From JAUIAI01 sp049680625 (GTDB taxonomy: Bacteria > Pseudomonadota > Gammaproteobacteria > Burkholderiales > Burkholderiaceae_E), in NCBI GenBank assembly GCA_049680625.1, contig JBAUID010000102.1:1-64000 (forward strand): 64,000 nucleotides of DNA. Reading direction: 5' to 3'. Positions 19,001 to 25,653 of this stretch are shown here, in pieces. The notes under the pieces are model-generated. The model saw only the letters and a list, made by a program, of their open reading frames with translations. It did no database searches and was not told the DNA's origin. Positions within the stretch are counted from its first letter, which is position 1. Every line of letters starts with the position of its first letter. Position numbers and translations under genes: made by a program.

Positions 19001-19511
19001 CCGAATTTGGTTCTATGCTGATGCAGGCCGTCTGCTCACAATGGATGACGTCGATCTTCGCCCAACGGGTTGTACCGGCGGTGGCACTGGCAGTGCCTGT
19101 AACGCAGTAACCAATTCGGATTTCGAAACCACCCTGGGGGGCTGGTTTACCAACACTACCCCTGAATTCACTTCCGATGCAGGGGCTGGTTTGCAGGCTG
19201 TTCGGGTTTCAGCGGGCTGGTTTACCCATGTGATGCCAGTGGTAGCGGGCACAAGTTATACCGGGTCGGCACTTGCTAAATCGTCGGGAACTAGCGGCTG
19301 GAGTGGCGTGGGTATGGACTTTGTGGATGGCAATGGAGTCAAACTGAGCGATTCGGTACAGACGATTAATTCTTCCAGTGCCTATGGCCCGGTTTTATTC
19401 AACGTAATCGCACCGCCGGGTGCCACCAGTGTGCAGTTTTGGTTTGCAGCTGACGCCGCCAGGTCTTTGTTTATCGATGCGGTTGATTTCCGAGTTGCCG
19501 GATGTCAATAG
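13068..19511 (+). CDS. Giant secreted multidomain protein: lectin, galactose-oxidase-like, PA14, propeller, dihaem cytochrome and CBM-like repeats
   Basis: A 2147-residue exported protein. Signal peptide 1-41 (cleavage after ASA). Then: ricin-type beta-trefoil (about 42-180, three QxW-like units); kelch galactose-oxidase-like domain plus its C-terminal E-set (about 195-665); calcium-type DxDGDGxxD repeats (667-729); PA14 (734-870); more DxDGDG repeats (873-917); YVTN-like propeller (about 924-1295); a cytochrome c region with two CASCH haem sites (C1316/H1320 and C1446/H1450); further DxDGDG repeats (1554-1625); a CBM-like unit, an He_PIG/Ig-like unit (about 1772-1862) and two more CBM-like units. 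The copper-radical ligands of galactose oxidase all have counterparts: Cys260 (DMFCAG), Tyr305 (TRWYSA), Tyr524-His525 (RTYHST) and His609 (TTHAINTDQR), at nearly native spacing. I infer an extracellular alcohol or sugar oxidase that can move electrons or peroxide to an attached haem module. No C-terminal anchor is seen. It stands alone, 237 bases after soxG. Confidence 0.88.
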   Translation: MKNPAAKPINNSINASIAFCRLMALVGVHCLALLAPTVASAQVTTQIISVSSGKCLTLNGGSQANGANVDQWTCGAGANQQIRLQPVANQTNVYTFVFAHSNKCVDAVGGRLEQGTSFNQFTCNGGSNQRFLIDKVNATDFRITAVHSAKVLDVFGGSTANGADIHQWNWGGGANQRWRFSNSAVNIVSSAAQVGTWSNVITWPEIAISLASLPDGRVLSWSSTETNAFPFNREFTHASVFDPVTNSFSTVDNGFHDMFCAGVSTLDDGTIVASGGNPQDRRTSRFDWQTGQWSALGNMNYTRWYSANATLPDNNIFASFAKSSGNTSERYDPISNTWTHTVGASMQTLLAEQNARNASPALSNSIDMQWLAHLAVAPDGRVFQGGPLATMHMFNPAGTGATQSLGQPAGTRARSYGNVVTYDRGKVLLIGGTDRAMYPPTSVDNVYMVDLNGAAPQVNPGSAMTMARTFANSVTLPTGEVLVVGGTASGIPFSNDSAVFSGEIWNPQTNRWRVTSPQNRPRTYHSTAMLLKDGRVLSAGGGGCGSCGVNQLNGEIYSPPYLFNPDGSLASRPQIVNAPLVSSAAKNISVTTEAPVVRFSMVRLSATTHAINTDQRHLTVAHTGSNGNYTLSLEANPNILIPGYYWVFAIDANGRPSVGRTIRITRPDTDGDGVPDFEDEFPDDPNETVDTDGDGVGDNGDRFPGDPSESADSDNDGIGDNADPAPNDSTVPAGVTYRYYEGNWETLPNFDGLTPVKSGKVPAFSLAPRNRATSFGFRFDGLLRIDVPGNYTFYSSSDDGSQIFINGTLLVDNDGIHVLRERQASVNLPAGLHSIRVSFFQQGGSSGLTVSYAGPGISKQAIGQEVLTGVAPADSDGDGVFDGNDAFPTDPTETEDSDGDGVGDNADLFPDDPTRSVLAPAPVLNSTTLIIQGTASNERLWNVNPDNDSVTVSSGAGTVITQIPVGRQPWAITRSPGGAAIYVTNKKDATISVIDSSSLSVTRTIVLPTGSQPHGIIHSPAGSTLYVVLEALNRVDKVDATSGQILAGANLDGIGRHLAVSGDGQTLYAPLFITPPLPGEEGLNVSVVNGGALIRTIATDSMTVQSSISLGYNASNPTESTGPGIANYLNAPVIDPDGITAYLPSKQDNILAGSARGGAGLTFEHRVRAVTSRINLALGTENPNIRIDHDNASVATGAAVTGDGSHLFVALETSREVIVYNLNQGFQQARLVVGRAPQGIAISSDGKRLFIHNFMDRSISRFDVSDILVGGTQTATDLGTISVVSNERLGAQILAGKQFFYDAADDRLSQSNYMSCASCHNDGGHDGRTWDLTSLGEGVRNTIDLRGKAGTAHGNVHWTANFDEIHDFEFDIRALFGGSGLMADTDFAASSEALGAQKAGRSAELDSLAAYVSSLDDVGSSPFRSTGGAFSSQAQEGRVIFAQAGCASCHSGETFTDSPQGRFHDIGTVDPATGGRAGQPLVNGGLDTPTLRGLWQTAPYLHDGAAATIQDAISAHTSASVGFDLSTLSATQRNQLASYLLQIDDAEIIAPLPLTDTDGDGIPDVTDPDDDNDGVDDFNDAFPLDASESVDTDGDGTGNNADTDDDNDGVPDTVDLDPLDPNIGSGTGETNCNLIIDGGFESGTGTWSTDTTLSRVSDAYEGSQALSFGAGYIGDVLPVTSGTLYTFSGYYKSGGNGNWAGFGVDFVDVNGLEIGELVRTLPIESAYTPFSLQAQVPASAVYLRPWFYTESGRTLTIDGIDLRKTGCTTGGTGNQPPFVASPGNQVNAIGDPVSLQISAIDPEGDSVTFSATNLPSGLNIDAQTGIISGTIASSGSSNVTVIADDAQQTGQTSFIWTVAQGGANENCNRILNGGFEQGLAGWSSSVSPSFVSDAVSGASAIRFDGGWISLTVPGAPNTEYSFSGHYQSLEGAGWSGYGIDYLDSAGNEIGEEVQTLAASAGYVPFALAATSPTGTSSIRIWFYADAGRLLTMDDVDLRPTGCTGGGTGSACNAVTNSDFETTLGGWFTNTTPEFTSDAGAGLQAVRVSAGWFTHVMPVVAGTSYTGSALAKSSGTSGWSGVGMDFVDGNGVKLSDSVQTINSSSAYGPVLFNVIAPPGATSVQFWFAADAARSLFIDAVDFRVAGCQ
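15069..15255 (+). repeat. Thrombospondin-3-like calcium-repeat block, first
   Basis: Encodes successive DTDGDGVPD, DTDGDGVGD and DSDNDGIGD units between the oxidase and PA14 domains of the giant protein. Aspartate-rich repeats of this kind bind calcium and act as stiff linkers. Further blocks lie at about 15687-15818 and 17730-17940. Confidence 0.85.
15687..15818 (+). repeat. Thrombospondin-3-like calcium-repeat block, second
   Basis: Two DSDGDGV units (DSDGDGVFD, DSDGDGVGD) with the interposed DAFPTDPTETE spacer, linking the PA14 domain to the propeller of the giant protein. Confidence 0.85.
17730..17940 (+). repeat. Thrombospondin-3-like calcium-repeat block, third
   Basis: DTDGDGIPD, DDDNDGVDD, DTDGDGTGN and DDDNDGVPD units that join the cytochrome region to the C-terminal carbohydrate-binding-like repeats of the giant protein. 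Confidence 0.85.
17958..19511 (+). repeat. Three tandem ~135-residue CBM-like domains
   Basis: Three related units at 17958-18368, 18663-19073 and 19095-19511. Each opens with Cys-Asn and N/D-GGFE or SDFET, has a central Y-x-F/G-SG/A-x-Y/A-x-K/Q-S-x-G...GWxGxGxDFxD core, and ends in a Trp-Phe-Tyr/Ala-A/ES-GR-x-L/S-x-I/M-D-x-x-DFR strand and a final Cys. The first and second Cys may pair. They are separated by an Ig-like (He_PIG) domain at about 18381-18650. The jelly-roll-like pattern suggests sugar binding, but the family is not certain. Confidence 0.7.
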
Positions 19512-19585
19512 CGCTGCATCGCTTCATGGGAATCCTGTCGAAACCATAAAAGCACTGACGTTAAAAAATACGTTTGCGATACTGC

Positions 19586-20058
19586 TTATGACATCAGATG
19601 AACTTGCCCGGACATTGGTATGTCGGGGCGGAAGACCACCGTGTGCGAGTCCATTAGTTTGAATCCAAAGCGTTCGTAAAATTGGAAATCGCTTTCGTTT
19701 TTCGAAAATATACGCAGCGGATCGAGTTTTCTTTCAAAAATAGTGGCGCGCATTGTCGACGCAGTGTGGGGTAATCAGAAGCGTCATACTTGTCCGTACC
19801 ATTTATAGTCAAATAGCGAAACTGGCGATCTTGTCGGGGTGCCGTTGCAAAAGGAGCCTGATGATAAGGGCGGTATGCCTGATTGCTTCGACAAGATACC
19901 TCTCCCAGGAAATCTCCATGCGCGGCTTCTGGAAGTTCTATCATCACCTGATGGGTTTTCGGTCCGCGGGTGATCCGGGTGTAAACGTGGAGGGTGCGTA
20001 ATGGGCTCGGATAGCGTTGAGTAGGTCCGGCGCTTTTACAATCAATACGTCCTGGCAC
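19586..20058 (-). pseudogene. Decayed GNAT-like remnant
   Basis: The 745 bases between the giant gene and the GGDEF-like gene hold no convincing intact gene. On the minus strand, 19586-19753 encodes 55 residues ending in a typical GNAT C-terminus (NESDFQFYERFGFKLMDS followed by HTVVFRPD). A 134-codon frame (19654-20058) overlaps it in another phase and continues upstream, including HQVMIELPEAAHGDFLGE. The frames do not join without at least one shift, so this reads as a broken acyltransferase gene or two unrelated remnants. I see no terminator or repeat here. Confidence 0.35.
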
Positions 20059-20256
20059 TGAAGAATGGTCTGATGCGGTGTAAATTCGGTTTTTTTTGTT
20101 CTTCGATGGATTGTCAGAGGGCCGTTTATCGTACCGGCATTGCCTCCGGTCTTTTATGCGGTTAGCTGGTACTCCAATTGCCGAAGTGTCTCTAGGACAA
20201 ACTCCTACGCAATCCGTATGACTCCAAAGTAAACAAGTGACCGATCAGACTGATAC

Positions 20257-21246
20257 ATGACCGACTCTCTAGAAACAAAAACAAACAAAGACATACTCAA
20301 GGCAACCCTGCAGTTCATGTCAACACATTCGGCGGATTTTGGCCCGCATGCGTATACCCTGTGGTTTCACTTTGCCGATCAGAATGAGGCAGTCGCCGAA
20401 GCACTTAAGCCCTTTGTTGTTGGCCAACGCCGAATGACTGTGGATGAACAGTCTGATCTTTATTGGCGCCTGATTGCTCCGCCTGCCGACACCGGTCTGG
20501 ATGAGGTTATGATGCGACTCACTCAGTCTCTTGAACAAGTCGAACGTGCTGTCGACGGATCCCTTCTAGGCGCAGCGGGCTTGCTTGATGAATTGGAGCA
20601 ATTCAGCTCCAGCTTGTCGGAGGATGAGCGGGCGTTGTTTGGTAATCGCCTGGATCGGTTGAAATCGGCAAGCCACGAGGTTCAGTATTTGCTCGGAAAA
20701 TCGTCAAGCTTGTTGTCAGACTCAATGAACGAATTGCCTGAATTTTGCATTGCTCCGGAAGCGCTTTCAGTCAAACGAGCTGGTACCGTTGTGGATTTTG
20801 CGACCATTTTGTCTGGTTTGCACCGCCTGTGTGATGTGCAAACGAAAACCAGCCGCGCGTCTGGCTTACTGATCGAAATTGACCGGATCGCAACAATCGC
20901 TGAAGAGCTAAATCCAGTGGCAACAACCGCCTTGATTGACGAAGTAGCCAGGCGGATTGCCGCTCTTTTGAGTGGCGACGGTGATGTTGGTCATTACGAA
21001 GATCAGAAAATTCTTGTTCTGTTGGCGTCGACAAGCCTGTCTTCAGCTGAAGCTTTGGCTGCCCGGATCGTTGAAGACTTTAGTGCCGCGCCAATGGTCG
21101 CTGGTGCGGTTAAGCGTACGATTTCTGTTTCGGTGGGTGCTGTTGCCGTAACCGCAGATGATATTCCGGAAGGCGTTCTGGGCCGACTCAATCGCGCGGT
21201 TCAGCGTGTGGCGATGCGTGGTGGCAGTGGATTTGAAACGGCCTGA
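20257..21246 (+). CDS. Degenerate GGDEF-domain protein
   Basis: A 329-residue cytoplasmic protein. The N-terminus (HSADFGPHAYTLWFHFADQN) resembles the helical region found ahead of GGDEF domains in some diguanylate cyclases, and a helical middle (about 85-185) may form a coiled coil. The C-terminal 150 residues follow the GGDEF fold pattern: SGLLIEIDRIATIAEELNPV at the first strand and helix, and later ISVSVGAVAV, as in the fold's closing strand. The catalytic GG(D/E)EF loop is replaced by HYEDQKILVLL, so cyclase activity is unlikely. It could be a c-di-GMP-independent signalling or scaffold protein. It stands alone between the remnant at 19586 and the convergent threonate cluster. Confidence 0.65.
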   Translation: MTDSLETKTNKDILKATLQFMSTHSADFGPHAYTLWFHFADQNEAVAEALKPFVVGQRRMTVDEQSDLYWRLIAPPADTGLDEVMMRLTQSLEQVERAVDGSLLGAAGLLDELEQFSSSLSEDERALFGNRLDRLKSASHEVQYLLGKSSSLLSDSMNELPEFCIAPEALSVKRAGTVVDFATILSGLHRLCDVQTKTSRASGLLIEIDRIATIAEELNPVATTALIDEVARRIAALLSGDGDVGHYEDQKILVLLASTSLSSAEALAARIVEDFSAAPMVAGAVKRTISVSVGAVAVTADDIPEGVLGRLNRAVQRVAMRGGSGFETA

Positions 21247-21323
21247 CCAGCACTGAGCGTGGAAGCCGGCGCAAGTTTGCTGAAGCCGGGGCCGTCGGCT
21301 GCTGGTCGTTAGTTCGTACCGAT

Positions 21324-21968
21324 TCAGGGGGTTTTTATTGCTGCGGCTTGTTCATCGGTCAGGCAACGACATTTCTGTCCTTGTAACAACAAATATAGTT
21401 GCGCCGTTTTTTCGAGCTCTTCAACCGCATCACTGGCTGCGTCCAGGCTTGAGCCACCAACAACCGGCCCATGATTGGCGAGCAGGACAGCATGATGTTT
21501 GCCGGCATAAGCCCGAACTGCGTCTGCCAGCGCACTGTCGCCTGGGGGGTAATATGGCACGAGCGGTAACGAGCCGATGCGCATAACGTAATACGCGGTC
21601 ATTGGGGGCAGGACATCTGCCGGGTCGACATCCTGCAATATTGAGACTGCGGTTGAATAAGTCGAGTGCAAATGAACCACTGCCTGATTCTGCGCTCGCT
21701 CCTGGTACATTGCCAGGTGGAGAAAACTTTCTTTGGTTGGTTTGTCGCCACTGATCAATTTGCCCTGGGTGTCCAGTTTGGACAATGCCGCCGGGTCAAG
21801 GCGCCCCAGCCGAGAGCCGGTTGGCGTCACAATTAAGTGATTACCGCAACGCGCACTGATATTGCCGGTGGACCCGTGGGTGAAACCTCGCTCGAACAAC
21901 GAGCGGCCAATCTCGCAAATGGATTCACGCAGCCGGTTTTCATCGGCATGGGTATTAACAGCTGTCAT
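21324..21968 (-). CDS. otnC: Class II aldolase-family 3-oxo-tetronate 4-phosphate decarboxylase
   Basis: A 214-residue class II aldolase/adducin protein. Metal and substrate motifs are visible: STGNISAR, VVHLHSTYSTAVSIL and LLANHGPVVGG, with the HLHS histidines as zinc ligands. Beside otnK and ltnD it most likely decarboxylates 3-oxo-tetronate 4-phosphate to dihydroxyacetone phosphate and CO2, the last step of L-threonate or D-threonate/erythronate use. The start at 21968 overlaps the otnK stop by four bases. On sequence alone it could be an L-fuculose-phosphate aldolase-like enzyme; the neighbours decide the call. Confidence 0.85.
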   Translation of the reverse strand: MTAVNTHADENRLRESICEIGRSLFERGFTHGSTGNISARCGNHLIVTPTGSRLGRLDPAALSKLDTQGKLISGDKPTKESFLHLAMYQERAQNQAVVHLHSTYSTAVSILQDVDPADVLPPMTAYYVMRIGSLPLVPYYPPGDSALADAVRAYAGKHHAVLLANHGPVVGGSSLDAASDAVEELEKTAQLYLLLQGQKCRCLTDEQAAAIKTP

Positions 21969-23254
21969 TGGGATGGCCTGTTATCGAGCATATCAAGCGC
22001 TTTTTGAAAAAACCCGGGGGCACCAAAGTTACCTGATTTCAGCGTAATGGCCAGCGGCACTGGGCCGACAGATGCTGTCCACGGAACACCCGGATCGATT
22101 TGCGGGCCGATGCGCAGGGCCAGAACGTTCAGCGCATTGACGACGGCGCCAGAGGTTTCGCCACCGGCAACAACAAACCGCCGCGTGCCTTGCTCAAGCA
22201 GTTGTGCAGCGCAGGCGGCCAGGGTTTGTTCAACAACGGCGCCTGCCGCGTCCCGCCCCAGCGATTCTTGTATGGCCCGTACTTGTTCGGGGGCTGCACT
22301 GGCACAAATCAGGGCCGCTTTGCCCTGACTTTGGGCATCGAGTGCCATGGCAACGGCTTCGTCGACGACCGGCTCTCCTCGTGCTGCCCGTAGCGGATCA
22401 ACCACGTAGCAGGGGTTGCTTTGTTTATAAATGTCGACTTGTTGCAAGGTTGCCTGAGAACAACTGCCCGACAACACAACCGCCGGGCCATCAATAGCGG
22501 GCAGGGTGCTGGCGGTCTGATTGGGTTTAAGCACGCCCTGGCGCCGGAAGTTCTCGGGTAAACCAATCGCTACACCGGAGCCCGCCGTTAGCAGGCGCAG
22601 CCCGGCGCAGGCTTGTGCCAGTGTATGCAGATCGGCATCGTGTAAGGCGTCGGCAATGGCGATACCAATACCTTCCGATTTCAATGCAGTGATTTTTTCC
22701 TGGGTGGCCGTAACCCCACCGGCCAGGGTGTCGTAAGGAATGAGCCCTACTTTGTGCGCAGACTGGCGTTGTAACACCCGAACCAGATTCGAATCAGTCA
22801 TTGGGGTCAGTGGATGGTCTTTCATGCCGGAATCTGACAGCAGTACATCGCCGACAAATAAATGCCCTTTGAAAATGGTTCGGCCCGCTTCCGGAAAAGC
22901 CGGACAGGCGATAGTGAACTCAGCCGCCATAGCTTTCATCAACGCGTCGGTAACCGGCCCGATATTGCCTTGATCCGTTGAGTCGAAGGTAGAGCAGTAT
23001 TTGAAGTAAATTTGCTGGCAGCCAGCCGCTTCAAGCCAGTGCAGGGCAGCTATCGATTCGCCGATAGCCTGATCTGGCGCAGTGGTTCGCGACTTCAATG
23101 CGATCACAACAGCGTCCGTCTGTTCAGCTAATTCGTCAGCAAGTTCGGGTGGCGGTAATCCGATGGTTTGAATGCAACGCATGCCATTTCGAACAAGATT
23201 ATTCGCAAGGTCGGTTGCGCCGGTGAAATCATCTGCAATACATCCAAGCAACAT
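21965..23254 (-). CDS. otnK: Four-carbon acid sugar kinase (3-oxo-tetronate kinase)
   Basis: A 429-residue DUF1537-type kinase that phosphorylates the 3-oxo-tetronate formed by LtnD. The N-terminus has IADDFTGATDLANNLVRNGM and the DxxS-type core DSTDQGNIGPVTDAL; the C-terminal nucleotide-binding part has VVAGGETSGAVVNAL and PGVPWTAS. Length and motifs are standard. It lies between ltnD (3-base gap) and otnC (4-base overlap), so the three form one operon. Confidence 0.92.
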   Translation of the reverse strand: MLLGCIADDFTGATDLANNLVRNGMRCIQTIGLPPPELADELAEQTDAVVIALKSRTTAPDQAIGESIAALHWLEAAGCQQIYFKYCSTFDSTDQGNIGPVTDALMKAMAAEFTIACPAFPEAGRTIFKGHLFVGDVLLSDSGMKDHPLTPMTDSNLVRVLQRQSAHKVGLIPYDTLAGGVTATQEKITALKSEGIGIAIADALHDADLHTLAQACAGLRLLTAGSGVAIGLPENFRRQGVLKPNQTASTLPAIDGPAVVLSGSCSQATLQQVDIYKQSNPCYVVDPLRAARGEPVVDEAVAMALDAQSQGKAALICASAAPEQVRAIQESLGRDAAGAVVEQTLAACAAQLLEQGTRRFVVAGGETSGAVVNALNVLALRIGPQIDPGVPWTASVGPVPLAITLKSGNFGAPGFFQKALDMLDNRPSQ

Positions 23255-23257
23255 GGT

Positions 23258-24364
23258 TTACTTTCCCCTGGCTTTCTTCGCTGTCGCAGGCTTGTTTGCC
23301 GTCACCGGTTTCTTTGTGACTTTCTTGCCTGATTTCTTCGTCGATTTATTCTTGCGTGCCGATTGCCCACGGGCGCTTTGGCCTGACCCGCTGGGAAGTT
23401 CAATGCCAGTCAGGCGCTCGAACATCTTGATTACGGCGCTGTCATCTTCCCCACCCATACCGGCTGCGCTGGTGGCCAGAAACATCTGATGTGCCGAGGC
23501 GGTCAGGGGCAATGGGAATTTCATTTGCCGCGCAGAATCGAGAACGATACCCAGATCTTTAACAAAAATGTCTACGGCTGACAGCGGTGTGTAGTCGCCG
23601 TCCAGTATATGGGGCACACGATTCTGAAACATCCAGCTTGAACCCGCGCTGTTGGAAATGACTTCGAATAAGGCTTGCGGGTCGATACCAGCCCGTATAC
23701 CCAGGGCCATGGCTTCGGTTGCTGACGCGATGTGAACGCCCGCCAGTAACTGGTTAATCATTTTGACCTTTGAGCCCATGCCCGGGGTATCCCCAAGCTG
23801 ATAGACCCGGCCGGAGATAGCATCAAAAACGGGTTTGGCCGCCTTGATGGTCGCCGGTTCGCCGGCAGCCATGATGGTCATGTTGCCGGCATTTGCTCCG
23901 ACTGCGCCACCGGACACAGGGGCATCGATCAATCGCAAGCCGCGCTCTTGCAAGCGCTTGTCCAGTGCTTCGGTATAAAGTGGCGGCATTGTGCTTGAGG
24001 TAATGACAATGGCGCCGGGTGCGAGGTGATTCACTGCGCCGTGTTCACCAAACAATACCGCTTCAGTTTGGTCTGCATTGACCACGAGTATCAGCAGAAT
24101 GTCGACGTGCGGTGCAATTTGCGCAGGTGATGTTGACGTGCTCGCACCCAGGCCTGCAGCCGTTTTCAGCGCGGCCTTGTTCAGGTCGCACGCATACAAT
24201 TCAAAGTTGTGCTTTCGTAAGTTGCGTGCGACACCCATGCCCATGGCGCCAAGGCCAATCAGACCCACCGCGGGTTTGGATTTGGTTCGCTTGCCCGCTT
24301 TGGTGGATTTGGACGACTTGCTGGGTTTAGCCGACATCTTTACCGGCTGGTTTGATTTGGCCAT
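23258..24364 (-). CDS. ltnD: L-threonate dehydrogenase-like NAD-dependent oxidoreductase with lysine-rich tails
   Basis: A 368-residue beta-hydroxyacid dehydrogenase: NAD-binding VGLIGLGAMGMGVARNLRKH, substrate motif DAPVSGGAVGANAG, and catalytic lysine region GSKVKMINQLLAGVH. In this operon it should oxidise L-threonate (or a similar four-carbon acid) to the 2-oxo form. Both ends are unusual. About 30 residues rich in Lys and Ser precede the first strand, and the last 45 residues are Lys/Ala/Ser/Thr-rich (KKSGKKVTKKPVTANK), whereas family members normally end near the core. A second ATG at 24337 is possible. The tail looks histone-H1-like. Confidence 0.85.
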   Translation of the reverse strand: MAKSNQPVKMSAKPSKSSKSTKAGKRTKSKPAVGLIGLGAMGMGVARNLRKHNFELYACDLNKAALKTAAGLGASTSTSPAQIAPHVDILLILVVNADQTEAVLFGEHGAVNHLAPGAIVITSSTMPPLYTEALDKRLQERGLRLIDAPVSGGAVGANAGNMTIMAAGEPATIKAAKPVFDAISGRVYQLGDTPGMGSKVKMINQLLAGVHIASATEAMALGIRAGIDPQALFEVISNSAGSSWMFQNRVPHILDGDYTPLSAVDIFVKDLGIVLDSARQMKFPLPLTASAHQMFLATSAAGMGGEDDSAVIKMFERLTGIELPSGSGQSARGQSARKNKSTKKSGKKVTKKPVTANKPATAKKARGK

Positions 24365-24418
24365 CGTGTACTCGGTACATGGGAAGGAAGTGTCGGAACC
24401 GGCGGAGGGTCGGACAGA

Positions 24419-25615
24419 TCAGAAAAACGCCTGGATACCAGTCTGAGCGCGCCCGAGGATCAACGCATGAATATCATGCGTGCCTTCGTAAGTGTTCACC
24501 ACTTCGAGGTTCACCATATGGCGAATCACGCCGAACTCGTCGCTGATGCCGTTGCCGCCCAGCATATCGCGCGCATTCCGGGCGACATCAAGGGCTTTGC
24601 CGCAGGAGTTTCGCTTCATGATTGATGTGATCTCGACTGCTGCCGTTCCTTCGTCTTTCATCCGACCGAGTCGCAGGCATCCTTGCAACCCGAGTGTTAT
24701 TTCTGTCTGCATATCGGCAAGTTTTTTCTGTATGAGCTGGTTAGATGCCAGTGGTCGGCCAAACTGCTTGCGATCCAGAACGTATTGGCGGGCAGTTTGC
24801 CAGCAACTCTCGGCGGCGCCGAGTGCACCCCAGGCTATACCGTAACGAGCTGAGTTCAGACAGGTAAACGGCCCTTTGAGCCCTTCGACGTTGGGCAGTA
24901 GTTGCGTTTCGGAAACCGGCACAGCGTCCATGACAATTTCTCCGGTTATCGACGCGCGCAAGCCAAACTTGCCGTGAATGGCCGGCGCACTCAGGCCTTT
25001 CATTCCTTTTTCAAGAATAAAGCCTTTGATTCGGCCATCGTAGTCACCACCCTGACACTTTGCCCAGACAACAAAAACGTCGGCAATTGGCGAGTTGGAT
25101 ATCCACATTTTTGCGCCGGTGAGCTCGTATCCGCCTGCAACTACTTTAGCGCGCGTTTCCATCGACCCAGGGTCTGAGCCATGGTTTGGCTCAGTCAGCC
25201 CGAAGCAACCAATCCACTCACCGCTGGCTAGCTTGGGAAGGTACTTTTTTCGCTGTTCTTCGGAGCCAAATTCGAAGATTGGAGTCATGACCAGTGAAGA
25301 CTGCACACTCATCATTGAGCGGTAACCGGAATCGACTTTCTCAACTTCGCGGGCAATGATGCCGTAACTGACGTAGTTCAGGCCCGGGCCACCGTATTCA
25401 GGGGGAATGGTTGGCCCGAGTAAGCCGAGTTGACCCATTTCCGGGAAAATTTCCGGGTCAGTCTTCTCGTTTCGAAATGCCTCGAGAACCCGCGGAGCCA
25501 GCTTGTCCTGGCAATAAGCCGCCGCGGCATCCTGGATCATGCGCTCTTCTTCGGTGAACTGGCTATGCAGGAGGAGGGGGTCTTCCCAGTTAAATGATGC
25601 TTTTGCTGTGCTCAA
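24419..25615 (-). CDS. gcdH: Glutaryl-CoA dehydrogenase
   Basis: A 398-residue acyl-CoA dehydrogenase that converts glutaryl-CoA to crotonyl-CoA and CO2. The C-terminus VNTYEGTHDIHALILGRAQT carries the catalytic glutamate as in known GcdH, and SGYRSMMSVQSSLV carries the arginine that binds the distal carboxylate. FGLTEPNHGSDPG and MLGGNGISDEF are the usual FAD and CoA regions. It precedes a RidA, a thioesterase and tryptophan 2,3-dioxygenase on the same strand; glutaryl-CoA is the product of lysine and tryptophan breakdown, which suits this context. Confidence 0.95.
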   Translation of the reverse strand: MSTAKASFNWEDPLLLHSQFTEEERMIQDAAAAYCQDKLAPRVLEAFRNEKTDPEIFPEMGQLGLLGPTIPPEYGGPGLNYVSYGIIAREVEKVDSGYRSMMSVQSSLVMTPIFEFGSEEQRKKYLPKLASGEWIGCFGLTEPNHGSDPGSMETRAKVVAGGYELTGAKMWISNSPIADVFVVWAKCQGGDYDGRIKGFILEKGMKGLSAPAIHGKFGLRASITGEIVMDAVPVSETQLLPNVEGLKGPFTCLNSARYGIAWGALGAAESCWQTARQYVLDRKQFGRPLASNQLIQKKLADMQTEITLGLQGCLRLGRMKDEGTAAVEITSIMKRNSCGKALDVARNARDMLGGNGISDEFGVIRHMVNLEVVNTYEGTHDIHALILGRAQTGIQAFF

Positions 25616-25653
25616 GAATGGCTCCGGTGTGCGTGAAATGTGTTGTGCGTAGT

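Noticed and set aside
13068..19511. Giant gene as a run of several separate genes
   Set aside because: The frame is continuous for 2147 codons with domain linkers at every joint, one signal peptide and no internal ribosome-binding site plus signal peptide.
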